Notes: generated from the sequence alone by a model not told the origin. Positions 17,126 to 26,031 are shown, counted from the first letter of the stretch. The stretch: DNA of 64,000 nucleotides from CAVVYV01 sp963752585 (GCA_963752585.1 CAVVYV010000008.1:620001-684000), one strand, 5' to 3'. Numbers and translations are program-made.

Positions 17126-17443
17126 TCACGCGGCGAAGCGCCCGGCGAAGCCGGAGCGCGCCACCGTTCCGAGCAGCTCCCGGGGCTCGACCTTGCCCAG
17201 GAGCTGCTGGAGCTCGCGGCGCTCGCGGTCGTCGAGATTGGAGGGCCGCCCGCGCGAGCTCTTCACGATCTCGACCATGCGGCGGCGCTCCTTCTCGCTG
17301 AGCCGATCGGTGAGGTGGTTCCGAATCGCGACCACCACCTCGGCGGCCGCAAGCAGCCAGGCACCCCGGGCGAGCCAGCGCCCCCGCGCCGCCGCCCCGC
17401 CGGGGCCGGTAAGCGACCGTCTCAGGTCCGTCAGAGGAGCCAC
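17126..17443 (-). CDS. Conserved-looking hypothetical protein, about 105 aa
   Basis: From GTG 17443 the product has an Arg-rich N-terminus, a moderately hydrophobic segment ARGAWLLAAAEVVVAIRNHL (one weak membrane or amphipathic helix) and a charged C-terminus with LSEKERRRMVEIVKSSRG and DDRERRELQQLLGKVEPREL. I recognise no family. TAGACT stands 7 nt before the GTG and there is no Shine-Dalgarno, suggesting a leaderless mRNA and supporting this start. It is convergent with sigH. Confidence 0.6.
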   Translation of the reverse strand: MAPLTDLRRSLTGPGGAAARGRWLARGAWLLAAAEVVVAIRNHLTDRLSEKERRRMVEIVKSSRGRPSNLDDRERRELQQLLGKVEPRELLGTVARSGFAGRFAA

Positions 17444-17450
17444 GGCGCCC

Positions 17451-17456
17451 AGTCTA
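17451..17456 (-). promoter_or_regulatory. -10 box of leaderless gene 17126-17443
   Basis: On the minus strand TAGACT is 7 nt before the GTG start at 17443. Confidence 0.45.
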
Positions 17457-17530
17457 GGCAGGGGAACATCCGTCCGCGCGCGGCCGCCGCCGGCTTCAGC
17501 CGCCTCTCGGCAGGCGCCGATGGGGGAGAC

Positions 17531-17944
17531 ATGCGCAAGGCAGGGCATCTCCTCGTCGCGCTCGCAGCGATCCTCCTCCTGGCCCTGCCCGCGTCCGCGG
17601 CGAAGAAGGCGGGCGGCAAGCCGGTGGACCGGCTGGCGGCCCAAGCCTGCGCCAATGAGCGCCAGCAGATCGGTAAGGCGGCGTTCCGGAAGAAGTACGG
17701 CGAGCGGGGGACGGTGCGTGCTTGCGTTCGCCGCGCCCGCAACCAGGCGAAGGCGGCGCTCCGCAACGCCACGGATCAGTGCCTCGCCGAGCTCGCGGAG
17801 CTCGGCCCCGAGGAGTTCGCCGAGGAATATGGGACGGATGAGACCGGCTCCGATGCCTTCCAAGAGTGCGTGGACTGGACGGCCGAGCTGCTCCTCGAGC
17901 CGGACGAAGAGGACTCCGGCGAGGAGGACGAGGAGGGCGAGTAG
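17531..17944 (+). CDS. Small secreted protein with acidic tail
   Basis: The 137-residue product has a clean signal peptide (MRKAGHLLVALAAILLLALPASAA, cleavage after ASA), a basic Cys-containing core (ACANERQQIGKAAFRKKYGE, ACVRRARNQAKAAL, TDQCLAELAEL, FQECVDW; four Cys) and a very acidic C-terminus DEEDSGEEDEEGE. The four Cys may form two disulfides outside the cell. I recognise no family. ATG 17531 follows a GGGGGAG sequence. tRNA-Thr lies 62 bp downstream. Confidence 0.7.
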   Translation: MRKAGHLLVALAAILLLALPASAAKKAGGKPVDRLAAQACANERQQIGKAAFRKKYGERGTVRACVRRARNQAKAALRNATDQCLAELAELGPEEFAEEYGTDETGSDAFQECVDWTAELLLEPDEEDSGEEDEEGE

Positions 17945-17990
17945 AGGAGTAGGGAGTAGGTCTTCGCCCGAAGCACTCGGCGGGGCTGCC

Positions 17991-17996
17991 TAAGCT
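17991..17996 (+). promoter_or_regulatory. -10 box of tRNA-Thr
   Basis: TAAGCT ends 9 nt before the first base of the mature tRNA; no clear -35. Confidence 0.4.
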
Positions 17997-18005
17997 GTCT
18001 GGCGC

Positions 18006-18078
18006 GCCCGCCTAGCTCAATTGGTGGAGCACTCGATTTGTAATCGAGAGGATCCCGGTTCGAGTCCGGGGGCGGGCT
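18006..18078 (+). tRNA. tRNA-Thr (anticodon TGT)
   Basis: A full cloverleaf can be folded: acceptor GCCCGCC (18006-18012) with GGCGGGC (18071-18077); D stem GCTC/GAGC; anticodon stem CTCGA/TCGAG with loop TTTGTAA, anticodon TGT; T stem CCCGG/CCGGG with loop TTCGAGT. The CCA end is not encoded. All stems pair perfectly. Confidence 0.95.
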
Positions 18079-18079
18079 T

Positions 18080-19087
18080 ATGCAGGAGGTCGAGCTGGCG
18101 GGACGAGGCGCGGGGACGCGCCGTGGTCCTGCGAGAGGGACTGCTTGCCGACGCGCCGGAGCTGCTCGCGGACGCCGGCTGGGACGAGTTCGACCTCCTG
18201 ACCACGCGAGCGGGCGCTCGCGGAGGCCTCGGAGCTCGATCAAGCGGCCGAGGCGACCCACCTCATCGCCGCCGCGCCGGTGCCCGAGGCGGCCGCCGCG
18301 GTGCTCGAGGACGTCGGCTCGGACCGGCTGGTCGCCCTCGGCGGCGGCCGGGTGATCGACTCGGCGAAGGGGATCGCGGCGGTTCGCGGCGGGGAGGTGG
18401 CGGCGATTCCGACCACCCTCTCGGGCGCCCCGATGACGGCGATCCACCGGCTGCCGGCCGGCCACCCGGCCGCCTCGCGGCTGTCGCCCGTCGCTGGTGC
18501 TTGCCGACCCGATCGTGATGACCAGCGCCCCCGAGCCCAGGCTGCGGGCCACCGCGATGAACGCGCTCGCCCACGCCGCCGAGTCGCTCTACACGCCGCT
18601 CGCCGACGAGGAGTCCACGCAAGGACGCCCTCCGGGCGGCGGAGCTGATCGCCCGCTCGCTCGACGCCGATCCGCGCCGACCGGGACCGCATCCGAGCTC
18701 GCCCTCGGCGCCCTGCTCGCCGGCTCCGCCGTCGACCGGGCCGGGATCGCCCTCCATCACGTGCTCGGGCAGACCCTGGTCCGGGTGCTGGGCACCCCGC
18801 ACGCCGAGACCTACGCGGCGCTGCTGCCGGCGACGATCGCGGCGATGCGCGAGCGCGCGCCGGAGCAGATCGCGGCGCTGGCGGCGGCGCTGGGAACCGA
18901 TCCCGAGCGAATCGGCGACCGGATCAGGGAGCTGGCGGGCGATCGCCGGCTGGGCGAGCTCGGGGCCGACCGCGAGCGGATCGACGAGGTGATCGATGCC
19001 GCGATCGCGAGGCCGGAGCTCTTCCAGATGACGCCCGGCGAGCTCGACCGCGCCGACCTCGAGGCGATCCTGCGCGCAGCCTGGTGA
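18080..19087 (+). CDS. Iron-containing alcohol dehydrogenase family protein (several frameshifts)
   Basis: Family III Fe-dependent dehydrogenases (glycerol dehydrogenase, maleylacetate reductase, DHQ-synthase fold). The NAD-binding signature LVALGGGRVIDSAKGIAA is clear, as are AIPTTLSGAPMTAIH and the metal region NALAHAAESLYTPLA with a further His in IALHHVLGQTL. The C-terminal helices run to LEAILRAAW. Pieces lie in several frames (breaks near 18115, 18220, 18490, 18620 and 18680). The start is probably ATG 18080, 2 bp after the tRNA, but GTG 18123 is possible. Maleylacetate-reductase-like activity is the nearest guess. Confidence 0.8.
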
Positions 19088-19133
19088 AGCGAGCCTGTAA
19101 CTGGCCGCACCTGGGGTGTTTCCCTCTCTGCCC

Positions 19134-19815
19134 ATGGACGAGGAGAGGCTGCTCGGCTATCACCGCTTCACCCGCGAACACGGGGTCAATCGCCCCCTGT
19201 ACGTCGCTCGCCCGCCTCCTCCTGCAGCCCGTTCTTCCTCCTCTACTTCCGGCTCTCGCGGATCGGCCGCGAGCACGCCCGCGTGCGCGGGCCCGCTGAT
19301 CGTCGCCGCCAACCACCGGAGCTTCCTCGATCCGTTCGTGATCGCCGCCACCCTGCCCTGGCGCCGGCCGCTGCACTACGTCGCCAAGGTCGAGCTGTTC
19401 GAGAAGCGCTGGCAGGGCTGGCTGCTCAACCGGCTCGGCGCCTATCCGGTGCGCCGCGGGCAGTCGGACGAGGAGACCCTGGTCACCTCGCGCGGGGTGC
19501 TCGAGCGGGGGGAGCGATCTGCATCTTTCCCGAGGGCACCCGGATCCGCAGCGGCTCGCTGGGACGGCCCAGGCGCGGCTTCGGCCGCCTCGCCCTCGAG
19601 ACCGGGGCGGCGGTCCTCCCGGTCGCCGTCCATGGCACCGAGTACGTCCGAAACGGCTGGCGGATCCGCCCCCGCAAGGTCAAGGTCCGCGCGGGGCGGG
19701 CGCTGACCTTCCCGCGCACCGAGAACCCCTCGCCGACCCTGGCGAACTCGGTCGGCGCTCGGATCTGGCCGGTGATCGAGCTCCAGTGGGAGTGGCTCGG
19801 CGGCCTCCCGCCGCT
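19134..19815 (+). CDS. plsC: 1-acyl-sn-glycerol-3-phosphate acyltransferase PlsC, N-terminal part of a PlsC-GpsA reading frame
   Basis: PlsC acylates lysophosphatidic acid to phosphatidic acid. After MDEERLLGYHRFTREHGVNRPLY, frames shift and PFFLLYFRLSRIGREHARVRG can be read, then VAANHRSFLDPF (HX4D), EKRWQGWLLNRLGAYPVRRG and, after another shift near 19515, ICIFPEGTR and VLPVAVHGTEYV. The frame then continues without a stop through WPVIELQWEWLGGLPPLRK into GpsA, so the end given is the domain junction. If the continuity is real, this is a bifunctional protein. Confidence 0.8.
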
Positions 19816-20804
19816 GCGGAAGGCGGCGGTGATCGGCGCCGGCAGCTGGGGGACGGCGGTGGCCGTCCTCCTCGCGCGCGGCGGACTCGACGTGCAGCTC
19901 GGGACGAGGACACCGGAGCGGGCCGAGGAGATGGCCGAGAGCCGAACCAACGAGCGCTACCTCCCCGACGTCCCCCTGCCCGACTCGCTGGTGGTGAAGC
20001 GGGCGGGCGAGATCGAGCTCGCCGGGATCGACCTCGTCTGCCTCGCGGTCCCCTCGGCGGCGCTGCCGCAGGCGGTTGGCGCGATCGGGGACCGGGTCGG
20101 GCAGCGGACCTCGGTGCTGCTGCTGAGCAAGGGGATGGTGGCGCCGATGGCCGCCCTGCCGACCGAGTACGTGGCCGAGCGAATCACCCGGGCGCGCGCG
20201 ATCGCCTCCCTCGGCGGGCCCGCCCACGCCAAGGAGGCGGTCTCCGGCACCGCCGCCCTCGTCCTCGGCAGCAGCGACCCCGACCTGCGCGAGCAGCTCG
20301 GCAGCGTCTTCGACGAGGCCGGGCTCGTCTGCGAGCGCTCCAGCGACGTGCTCGGAGTGGAGGTCGCGGGCGCCGCAAAGAACGCGGCCGCCCTCGCCGC
20401 CGCGGCGGCCGAGGCGCAGGGGATGAACGCGGCGGGAATCGCCACCGCCCAGATCTGGCGCGAGTGCGTCGACTACGCCCAGGCCCGCGGCGCCAGCTCC
20501 GACACCTTCTCCGGGCTCGCCGGGGTCGGCGACCTGACCGCGACGATCCTGGCGCCGGGGAGCCGCAACCGGCGCGCCGGAGAGCTGCTCGGAGCGGGGA
20601 CGCCCGCCGAGCAGATCCCGGAGATCATCGGTCAGGCCTCCGAGGCGCTCGACTCCGTGCCCCTGATGGCCACGTGCGGTGGGCGCATCCGGGGTGGATT
20701 CCTCGGCGATGCAGCGCCTCGCGAACCTGGTCGAGGGCGAGATCTCGCCGGGCGAGTGGATGGCGCGGGTGCGGCGCGCGGAGCGGGAGAGGAGGGCGGC
20801 ATGA
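19816..20804 (+). CDS. gpsA: NAD(P)H-dependent glycerol-3-phosphate dehydrogenase GpsA (frame continuous with PlsC; one frameshift near the end)
   Basis: GpsA reduces DHAP to sn-glycerol 3-phosphate for phospholipid synthesis. The Rossmann start AAVIGAGSWGTAVAVLLARGG, the LAVPSAALPQAV segment, SLGGPAHAKEAV, the catalytic Lys in VAGAAKNAAALAAA and GLAGVGDLTATI with SRNRRAGELLG are all present. One extra base near 20680 displaces the C-terminus, which otherwise reads QRLANLVEGEISPGEWMARV. No stop separates it from PlsC; a separate start could be GTG 19771 or GTG 19828. PlsC and GpsA act in the same pathway, so a fusion would make sense. Confidence 0.88.
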
Positions 20805-20811
20805 CCCGGAG

Positions 20812-20817
20812 TAGGCT
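20812..20817 (+). promoter_or_regulatory. -10 box of leaderless ECF sigma gene
   Basis: TAGGCT lies exactly 6 nt before GTG 20824, and just after the gpsA stop. Confidence 0.5.
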
Positions 20818-20823
20818 TGATTC

Positions 20824-21379
20824 GTGGCCGACTCAGACCAGGCGCCCGCCCTCACGGGCGAGGCGAAGGCGGAGCTCGACCGCGACTTTCGAGCGCCTCT
20901 ACCGCGATCACCTGCGGGACGTCTATTCCTACTCCTACTACCGGGTCGGCAACCATCACGACGCCGAGGACCTCACCGAGCAGGCGTTCCTCCAGGCATA
21001 TCGGCACTTCGAGCGCGCCCGGCGGGAGTCCAACGGCCGCCCCCTGCGCCCCTGGCTCATCCGGATCGCCCACAACCTCGCCTCCAACTACCACCGCGAC
21101 CGCGCGCGGCGCCCGCAGAGCGTCCTCGACGAGAGCGGCCCGATCGCGGCCCTGCACGGCACCGAGCGAATCGTCGAGGGCCGGGAGGAGCTGAAGCAGG
21201 TGATCGACGGCGTCCGACAGCTTCCCGACGACAGGCGCGAGGCGCTGATCATGCGCTTCGCGCTCGGCATGGACAATCGCGAGATCGCCCGGGCGCTGGG
21301 CCGCTCCGACGGCGCCACCAAGGTCTTGATTCACCGGGCGATCAAGCAGCTTCAGGAGGAACTGGATTCGAATGACTGA
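20824..21379 (+). CDS. ECF-type RNA polymerase sigma factor (one frameshift)
   Basis: After MADSDQAPALTGEAKAELDRDF a single extra T (near 20890) shifts the frame; region 2 then reads FERLYRDHLRDVYSYSYYRVGNHHDAEDLTEQAFLQAYRHF and RPWLIRIAHNLASNYHRDR. Region 4 is QLPDDRREALIMRFALGMDNREIARALGRSDGATKVLIHRAIKQL. There is no region 3, so it is an ECF factor. Its end overlaps the start of a small membrane-anchored protein that may be its partner. TAGGCT 6 nt upstream indicates a leaderless mRNA. Confidence 0.9.
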
Positions 21380-21711
21380 GCCCCGAGAGTCCGCGCAGCG
21401 AGGTCGAGCAGCTGCTTCGATCGGCGCTGCGGCCGATCGAGCCCCCCGAGAAGCTGTCCGGGAGGGTGGAGGAGACCCTGAGCGCGGTCACCGAGGCCGC
21501 CGCGGAGGAGCTCTCCGCCTGGGCCGAGGAGCTCTCGGAGTCGGAGCTCCGCTCGCTGCGCGATCCAAGGAACTGGCTGCGCCCGGCGGCGGCGGTCGCG
21601 GCCGGCGGCGTCGCCGGCGGCGCCCTGGTGCTGTTCGAGCTGCGGCGACGCCGCAAGCCCTCCGGTGGCCTCTCCGGGATCGCCGAGCAGGTTCGCTCGC
21701 GCCTGGACTAG
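21372..21711 (+). CDS. Small membrane-anchored protein co-encoded with ECF sigma (possible anti-sigma)
   Basis: The ATG overlaps the sigma factor stop (8-bp overlap). After one shift near 21385 the product reads SPRSEVEQLLRSALRPIEPPEKLSGRVEETLSAVTEAAAEEL, a helical acidic cytoplasmic domain, then NWLRPAAAVAAGGVAGGALVLFELRRRRK, one membrane helix with positive charges inside. No zinc-binding HxxxCxxC is present, so it is not a ZAS anti-sigma. The gene position and topology make an anti-sigma role plausible but unproven. Confidence 0.6.
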
Positions 21712-21749
21712 CGGGCTGAACGCGGACTGACGCCTCTTGGGCCGGGCGC

Positions 21750-22206
21750 CTAGTCGCCGGCGCCGGGGGTGCCGGAGCGGCCGGAGCCCGCCTTCCGGGT
21801 GGCGAGGCCCGCGAGCACCCCGGTGAGGCCGAGGATCAGGTGGAGGACGTTGTCCTCGTCGTTCACCGGGCACGAGGTCGATCAGGACGCCGTTCTCCGC
21901 GACGAAGCCGATCCCGTCACCGCCGGTGGCGATGAAGCCGAGGACCGTGAGGGCGATGTAGAGCACCCCGACGAAGAGCGCCGCTCCCCGGGCGGCTCCC
22001 CCGGCCGCCACCAGCAGGAGCCCGCCGATCGCGATGTGGACGAGGTTGTGCCAGCCGTTGACGGCGAGGACGCCGAAGACATCCTCGCTCTTGATCGAGT
22101 CGCCGGTGTCGAAGCTGGCCTCGTAGAAGAAGCCGATGATCCCGGCGATCACGAGCACTCCACCGACGAGCAGGCAGTAGAGCCTCGCTGGGCTTGACGC
22201 TTCCAT
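21750..22206 (-). CDS. DUF4383 membrane protein (one frameshift)
   Basis: From ATG 22206, with AGGAGG upstream, the product shows four membrane helices: ARLYCLLVGGVLVIAGIIGFFY, NGWHNLVHIAIGGLLLVAAG, AALFVGVLYIALTVLGFIATG and, after a shift near 21873, DNVLHLILGLTGVLAGLATRK. The NxxHNLVHIxxGxxLL and NVLHLxLG pattern is the DUF4383 signature. Function is unknown; such proteins are common in soil actinobacteria. It is divergent from an ECF sigma gene across a region with a perfect palindrome. Confidence 0.88.
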
Positions 22207-22258
22207 GCTCTCCTCCTTTGGGACTTGGTGCGGGGGCGTCGCCCCACAGGTGAATATC

Positions 22259-22275
22259 GCGTCCGCAGCGGACGC
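22259..22275. promoter_or_regulatory. Perfect 17-bp palindrome between DUF4383 and ECF sigma genes
   Basis: GCGTCCGC-A-GCGGACGC: two 8-bp arms around one base, in the 122-bp divergent intergenic region. It is suitable as a dimeric operator for either or both genes, or a short hairpin. Confidence 0.45.
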
Positions 22276-22328
22276 CTGATCCGTTCCATGCTGGACCTTC
22301 CGTAGCCACTAGCGTGGGGCAAGTCGAA

Positions 22329-22926
22329 ATGGATCAGCGCGGGAGAGATTCCGTGACCAAGGCTGAGCTCCAGAGGCTCGCCGACGAGGACCTGATGCCG
22401 CTGGTGGCGGCGAAGGACCCGGACGCCTTCGAGATCTTCTACGACCGTCACGGCGGCGCCGCCTACTCGCTCGCCTACCGGATCGTCGGCGACCGCCAGG
22501 CCGCCGAGGACGTCACCCAGGAGGCGCTGATCTCGATCTGGCGCAGCGGCGCGCGCTTCGACCGGGCCCGCGGCAGCGTCCGCGCCTGGACCCTGGGCAT
22601 CGTCCGCAACCGGGCGATCGACCTCCTCCGCCGCGACGCCGGGACGGGCTCCGAAGCTCGCCTTCGACTCCGAGGAGGTGCTCGAGCGCCGCCCGGCCGA
22701 GGAGCTGACCGACGTCGAGGCGCTCCGGCGGGAGACCGCCCGCGAGGTGCGCGGCGCGCTCTCGGGGTTGCCCGAGGATCAGTCGAAGGTGATCCAGCTC
22801 GCCTACTTCGGCGGCTTCACCCACTCCGAGATCGCCACGATGCTGAACGAGCCGCTGGGAACGATCAAGGGGCGGATGCGGCTGGGGCTGGAGAAGGTCA
22901 GGGCGGCGCTGGCGGAGGGGATGTGA
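22329..22926 (+). CDS. ECF sigma factor, SigK-like, paired with an RskA-type anti-sigma (one frameshift)
   Basis: Region 2: DPDAFEIFYDRHGGAAYSLAYRIVGDRQAAEDVTQEALISIWR and SVRAWTLGIVRNRAIDLLRRD. After a shift near 22650, region 4: LPEDQSKVIQLAYFGGFTHSEIATMLNEPLGTIKGRMRLGLEKVR. The tail ALAEGM overlaps the next ATG. The start may be ATG 22329 or GTG 22353; upstream GTG 22314 is also in frame. The organisation with the next gene is that of mycobacterial SigK-RskA. Confidence 0.9.
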
Positions 22927-23627
22927 TGGCCCACCCGAGCCCCGATGACCTCACCGGCTACGCGCTCGGCGCCCTCGACCCGCCGGAGGAGCGAGGCGGT
23001 CGCCGAGCACGTGTCCGGACTGCGAGCGCTGCTCGACCGAGCTGCGGGAGCGGATCAATCCCGCGGTGGGCGTGCTCGCCGAGTCGGTCCCGCAGCTCGA
23101 GCCGCCGCCCGAGCTCCGCGAGCGCCTGCTCGAGATCGTCCGAAGCGAGGCCGAGGCGGGCGGAGCGGACCGGCGGCGGCGCGGCGCCGAGGAGGCGCCG
23201 CCGCCTCCGGCTCGGCCCCCTGGTCCTCCGGCCGGCCGCCGGGCTGGCGGCGCTGGCCGTCGCCGGCGCGGGCGTCGCCGGCTACCTCGCCAACGACGGC
23301 GACGATGGCGGCGGGGTGCCAGCACGGTCCCGGTGACCGACGAGCAGCGCCGGGATCGGCGGCTCGCTGGTGGTCGCCGAGGATTCGGCGGTGCTGAGCG
23401 TCCACGGGATGCCGCAGCTTCCCGAGGGGGCCGTCTACCAGCTCTGGGTGGCGGAGGGATCATCGGTCAGGCCCAGCTCGAGCTTCGTCCCCGACCCGAG
23501 CGGCCGCGGCACCGCCGCCGTCCCGGAGTCCCTGCCCGCGGGCAGCCAGGTGCTGGTCACCCGCGAGTCGGGGCCCGGCCATCAGGCGCCGACCGGCGAG
23601 CCGCTGCTCAGCGCCCGGGTCGACTGA
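22926..23627 (+). CDS. Anti-sigma-K factor RskA family protein (several frameshifts)
   Basis: Start ATG overlaps the sigma stop (TGATG). Assembled from three frames: MAHPSPDDLTGYALGALDPPEE, a zinc-type anti-sigma motif with H-V-S-x-C-E-R-C (HxxxCxxC), a long Glu/Arg linker, one membrane helix VLRPAAGLAALAVAGAGVAGYL and the RskA-like extracellular domain SLVVAEDSAVLSVHGMPQLPEGAVYQLWV ending PTGEPLLSARVD. It should hold the sigma factor inactive at the membrane until regulated proteolysis; the rhomboid protease next door is not known to be the enzyme. At least three indels are needed. Confidence 0.85.
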
Positions 23628-23654
23628 AGTCGGCGGCAAGTTCAGCCGCTCATC

Positions 23655-23660
23655 TAGGCT
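23655..23660 (+). promoter_or_regulatory. -10 box of leaderless rhomboid gene
   Basis: TAGGCT is 7 nt before GTG 23668; no Shine-Dalgarno is present. Confidence 0.5.
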
Positions 23661-23667
23661 CCTGTCG

Positions 23668-24486
23668 GTGCAGACCTGCTACCGGCATCCGAACCGGGAG
23701 ACCGGCGTCTCCTGCTCCAACTGCGGCAGGCCGATCTGCCCCGAGTGCATGACCTCGACCCCGGTCGGGATGCGCTGCCCGGAGTGCGCCAAGCAGCGGA
23801 CCAAGGTGCGGAGCGGGGCGGGGGCCTTCAGCGGCGCCCACACCCCCTATGCGACCTACGCGCTGATCGCGCTCAACGTGATCGCCTTCATCGCCGAGAT
23901 CGGCGCCGGCGGAAGCCTGACCGAGGGCAACCTGATCCGGGATGGCGGCATCTTCGGCCCGGCGATCGCCGACGGGGACTGGTACCGGATCGTCACCGGG
24001 GGCTTCCTCCACGCGGGGCCGCTGCACCTGCTCTTCAACATGTACGTCCTCTACATCGCCGGGACCCTGCTCGAGCCGGGGATCGGCACCCCGCGCTTCC
24101 TCGCGATCTACTTCGTCTCGCTCCTCGCCGGGTCATTCGGAGCGCTCCTGCTCGACCCGAACACGGTCACGGTCGGCGCCTCCGGGGCGATCTTCGGCCT
24201 GATGGCGGCGGTGGTCGTGGTCGCCCGCGGGCGCGGGATGGAGGAGCTCGCCTCCCAGTTCGGCCTCTTCATCGTCCTCAACCTGGCGCTCACCTTCGCG
24301 ATCCCGAACATCTCGGTCGGGGGCCACCTCGGCGGCCTGATCGGGGGCGGGGTGGCGGCGCTGCTCCTGGTCGGGGTCGAGCGGCAGGCGCCGGCCCGGG
24401 TCGGGACCGCGTTCGAGGTCGGCGGCCTTCTGCTGCTGGCGATCGGCGCGGTCGCCGGCGCGATGGTCGCGGCCAACGCCGCTTGA
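23668..24486 (+). CDS. Rhomboid family intramembrane serine protease with N-terminal zinc finger
   Basis: The intact 272-residue protein has a B-box-like zinc module (C4, H7, C16, C19, C24, C27, C37, C40) followed by about seven membrane helices. The catalytic Ser is in GASGAIFG, the catalytic His in GGHLGG, and the oxyanion region in HAGPLHLLFNMY. Rhomboids cut membrane proteins within the bilayer. This zinc-finger plus rhomboid architecture is frequent in actinobacteria. Substrates are unknown; the anti-sigma protein just upstream is an attractive but untested candidate. Confidence 0.95.
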   Translation: MQTCYRHPNRETGVSCSNCGRPICPECMTSTPVGMRCPECAKQRTKVRSGAGAFSGAHTPYATYALIALNVIAFIAEIGAGGSLTEGNLIRDGGIFGPAIADGDWYRIVTGGFLHAGPLHLLFNMYVLYIAGTLLEPGIGTPRFLAIYFVSLLAGSFGALLLDPNTVTVGASGAIFGLMAAVVVVARGRGMEELASQFGLFIVLNLALTFAIPNISVGGHLGGLIGGGVAALLLVGVERQAPARVGTAFEVGGLLLLAIGAVAGAMVAANAA

Positions 24487-24488
24487 TC

Positions 24489-24494
24489 TAGGAT
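24489..24494 (+). promoter_or_regulatory. Possible -10 box before the lytic transglycosylase gene
   Basis: TAGGAT ends 9 nt before ATG 24504, giving a very short leader; it overlaps the end of the rhomboid gene. Confidence 0.35.
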
Positions 24495-24503
24495 CCGCCT
24501 CCG

Positions 24504-25311
24504 ATGAAGATCTCGCTTCGCCGGCTCGCCCGGATCAGGGCTCTGAGTGCAATCGGCGGCATCGCCGCCCTCGGCCTGGTCGCCTGCGGAGTGGCTCCTC
24601 GACTTCGGCCGTCGCCGCGACGAGCCCGGAGACACTGTCCGCCGAGATCGCGGCCAACGACGCCGCCGATGCGGGAGGCGATCGATGCCTGGCGCGCCGG
24701 CGGGGATCCGCCGACCGGGCCGCCCCCCGACGAGGTGGCGGTCCCGGCGCGGTACTTCGAGGAGGTGGCGCGCCTGCTTGCGAGCCATCCCAATCTCGCC
24801 ACAGCCACGATCGCGCTCCTTCCCCCGGCTCTCGCGAGCGAGGTACGCGAGCTGACCCGGGCTGCGCGCAGCTTGCGGAAGCTCTCCCACGGCACTCCGC
24901 CGCGGAAGCTGAAGACGACGCCGCCGAAGCCGCTCGCCGATCTGGTCGGCTACTACGGCGCCGCCCGGGACCGCTACGGGATCGGGCCGCACTACCTCGC
25001 GGCGATCCACCTGGTCGAGACGAAGTTCGGGAAGGTGAAGAGCAACAGCGTCGCCGGCGCGAGGGGGCCGATGCAGTTCATCCCCTCCACCTGGCGGATC
25101 TACGGGATGGGCGGGAACATCAAGGACGATCACGACGCGATCCTCGCCGCCGCCAACCTGCTGCGCGACTCGGGCGCGCCTCGCGAGCTACGGCCGCGCC
25201 CTCTACTCGTACAACCCTTCGCGGCTCTACGTCGACGCCGTCCAGCGCTACGCGAAGCTGATCGCCCGCGACCCCTACGCGCTCTACTTCCTCTACTGCT
25301 GGGAGCCCTAG
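24504..25311 (+). CDS. Lytic transglycosylase (SLT-type) lipoprotein (frameshifted)
   Basis: The N-terminus is a lipoprotein signal peptide with lipobox LVAC (ALGLVACG). A Ser/Thr/Ala-rich linker is in another frame between about 24590 and 24670, then a helical region, then the transglycosylase fold: YYGAARDRYGIGPHYLAAIHLVETKFGKVKSNSVAGARGPMQFIPSTW with the catalytic Glu in VETKFG. A shift near 25185 leads to GRALYSYNPSRLYVDAV and the end FLYCWEP. It would cleave peptidoglycan at the outer face of the membrane. Confidence 0.88.
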
Positions 25312-25319
25312 CTCGCCGC

Positions 25320-26016
25320 TCAGGGGCGCAGGCGGCGGATCCTGCCGACGACCCCGCCGGCGGCCCCGAGCGACCTCGAGACGACCGCCCGCGCCAACCC
25401 CGCGGTGGCCGAGACGACCTCGGCGGCGGCGCCGGTGACCGACTCGTCCTTCGCGCTCGCCGGCTCGAGGCTCGGCCGGGCGCTCGGCGGTCGGCTCCTC
25501 CACCTCGCGCTCGCGGCCGATTCCGAATCGCCTCGAGGCGAGTGGGTCGTGCGCCTCGTCCTTCTCCGGCTTCGACGTCTGGGCGCGGCGCTCGGCCTCC
25601 TTCTTCAGGTCCTCCACCGATCCCTTCAGGGTCTGCTTGTGGGCGCGCCGAGCGACCGGGCCCGGCAGCGGGATCCCGACCTCGAGCCCGAACTTGTAGG
25701 TGGCGCGGGTGCGCCCATTTCCCAGCTCCTCGAAGGTGTAGCTGCCGTCGGCGTCGTTGATCCCGTTGCCCTCGACGAAGTCCCACTCGATCAGGGTCGG
25801 CCGCTGGTAGCGGTAGTCGAGGGTGTAGTCGACCTTCCGCACCTTGGCGTCGACGAACAGGCGCACCCTCTTGCCGAGGCCGTCCTTGTCGCGGTCGAGG
25901 ACCTCGGTGTCGACCACCGCCCGCTGCCACTCGGGAAAGCTCTCGTAGTCGACGATCGCCTCGAAGCAGGTCTCGATCGGGGCCTCGATCTCGACCGTGT
26001 GCTCGGCCCAGTTCAG
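25320..26016 (-). CDS. SRPBCC-family (polyketide cyclase/dehydrase-like) protein (one frameshift, start unclear)
   Basis: The product reads NWAEHTVEIEAPIETCFEAIVDYESFPEWQRAVVDTEVLDR, a clear SRPBCC opening, then strands IEWDFVEGNGINDADGSYTFEEL and the C-terminal helix. The domain is followed by a long Pro/Glu/Arg linker and, after a shift near 25450, an Ala-rich tail ending VVGRIRRLRP. No ATG/GTG start precedes NWAEH before the stop of the upstream gene; CTG 26016 is the only near candidate, GTG 25917 would cut the fold. It lies just downstream of the BtuF-like gene on the same strand. Confidence 0.78.
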
Positions 26017-26031
26017 GCCCCTGTCGCTCCC

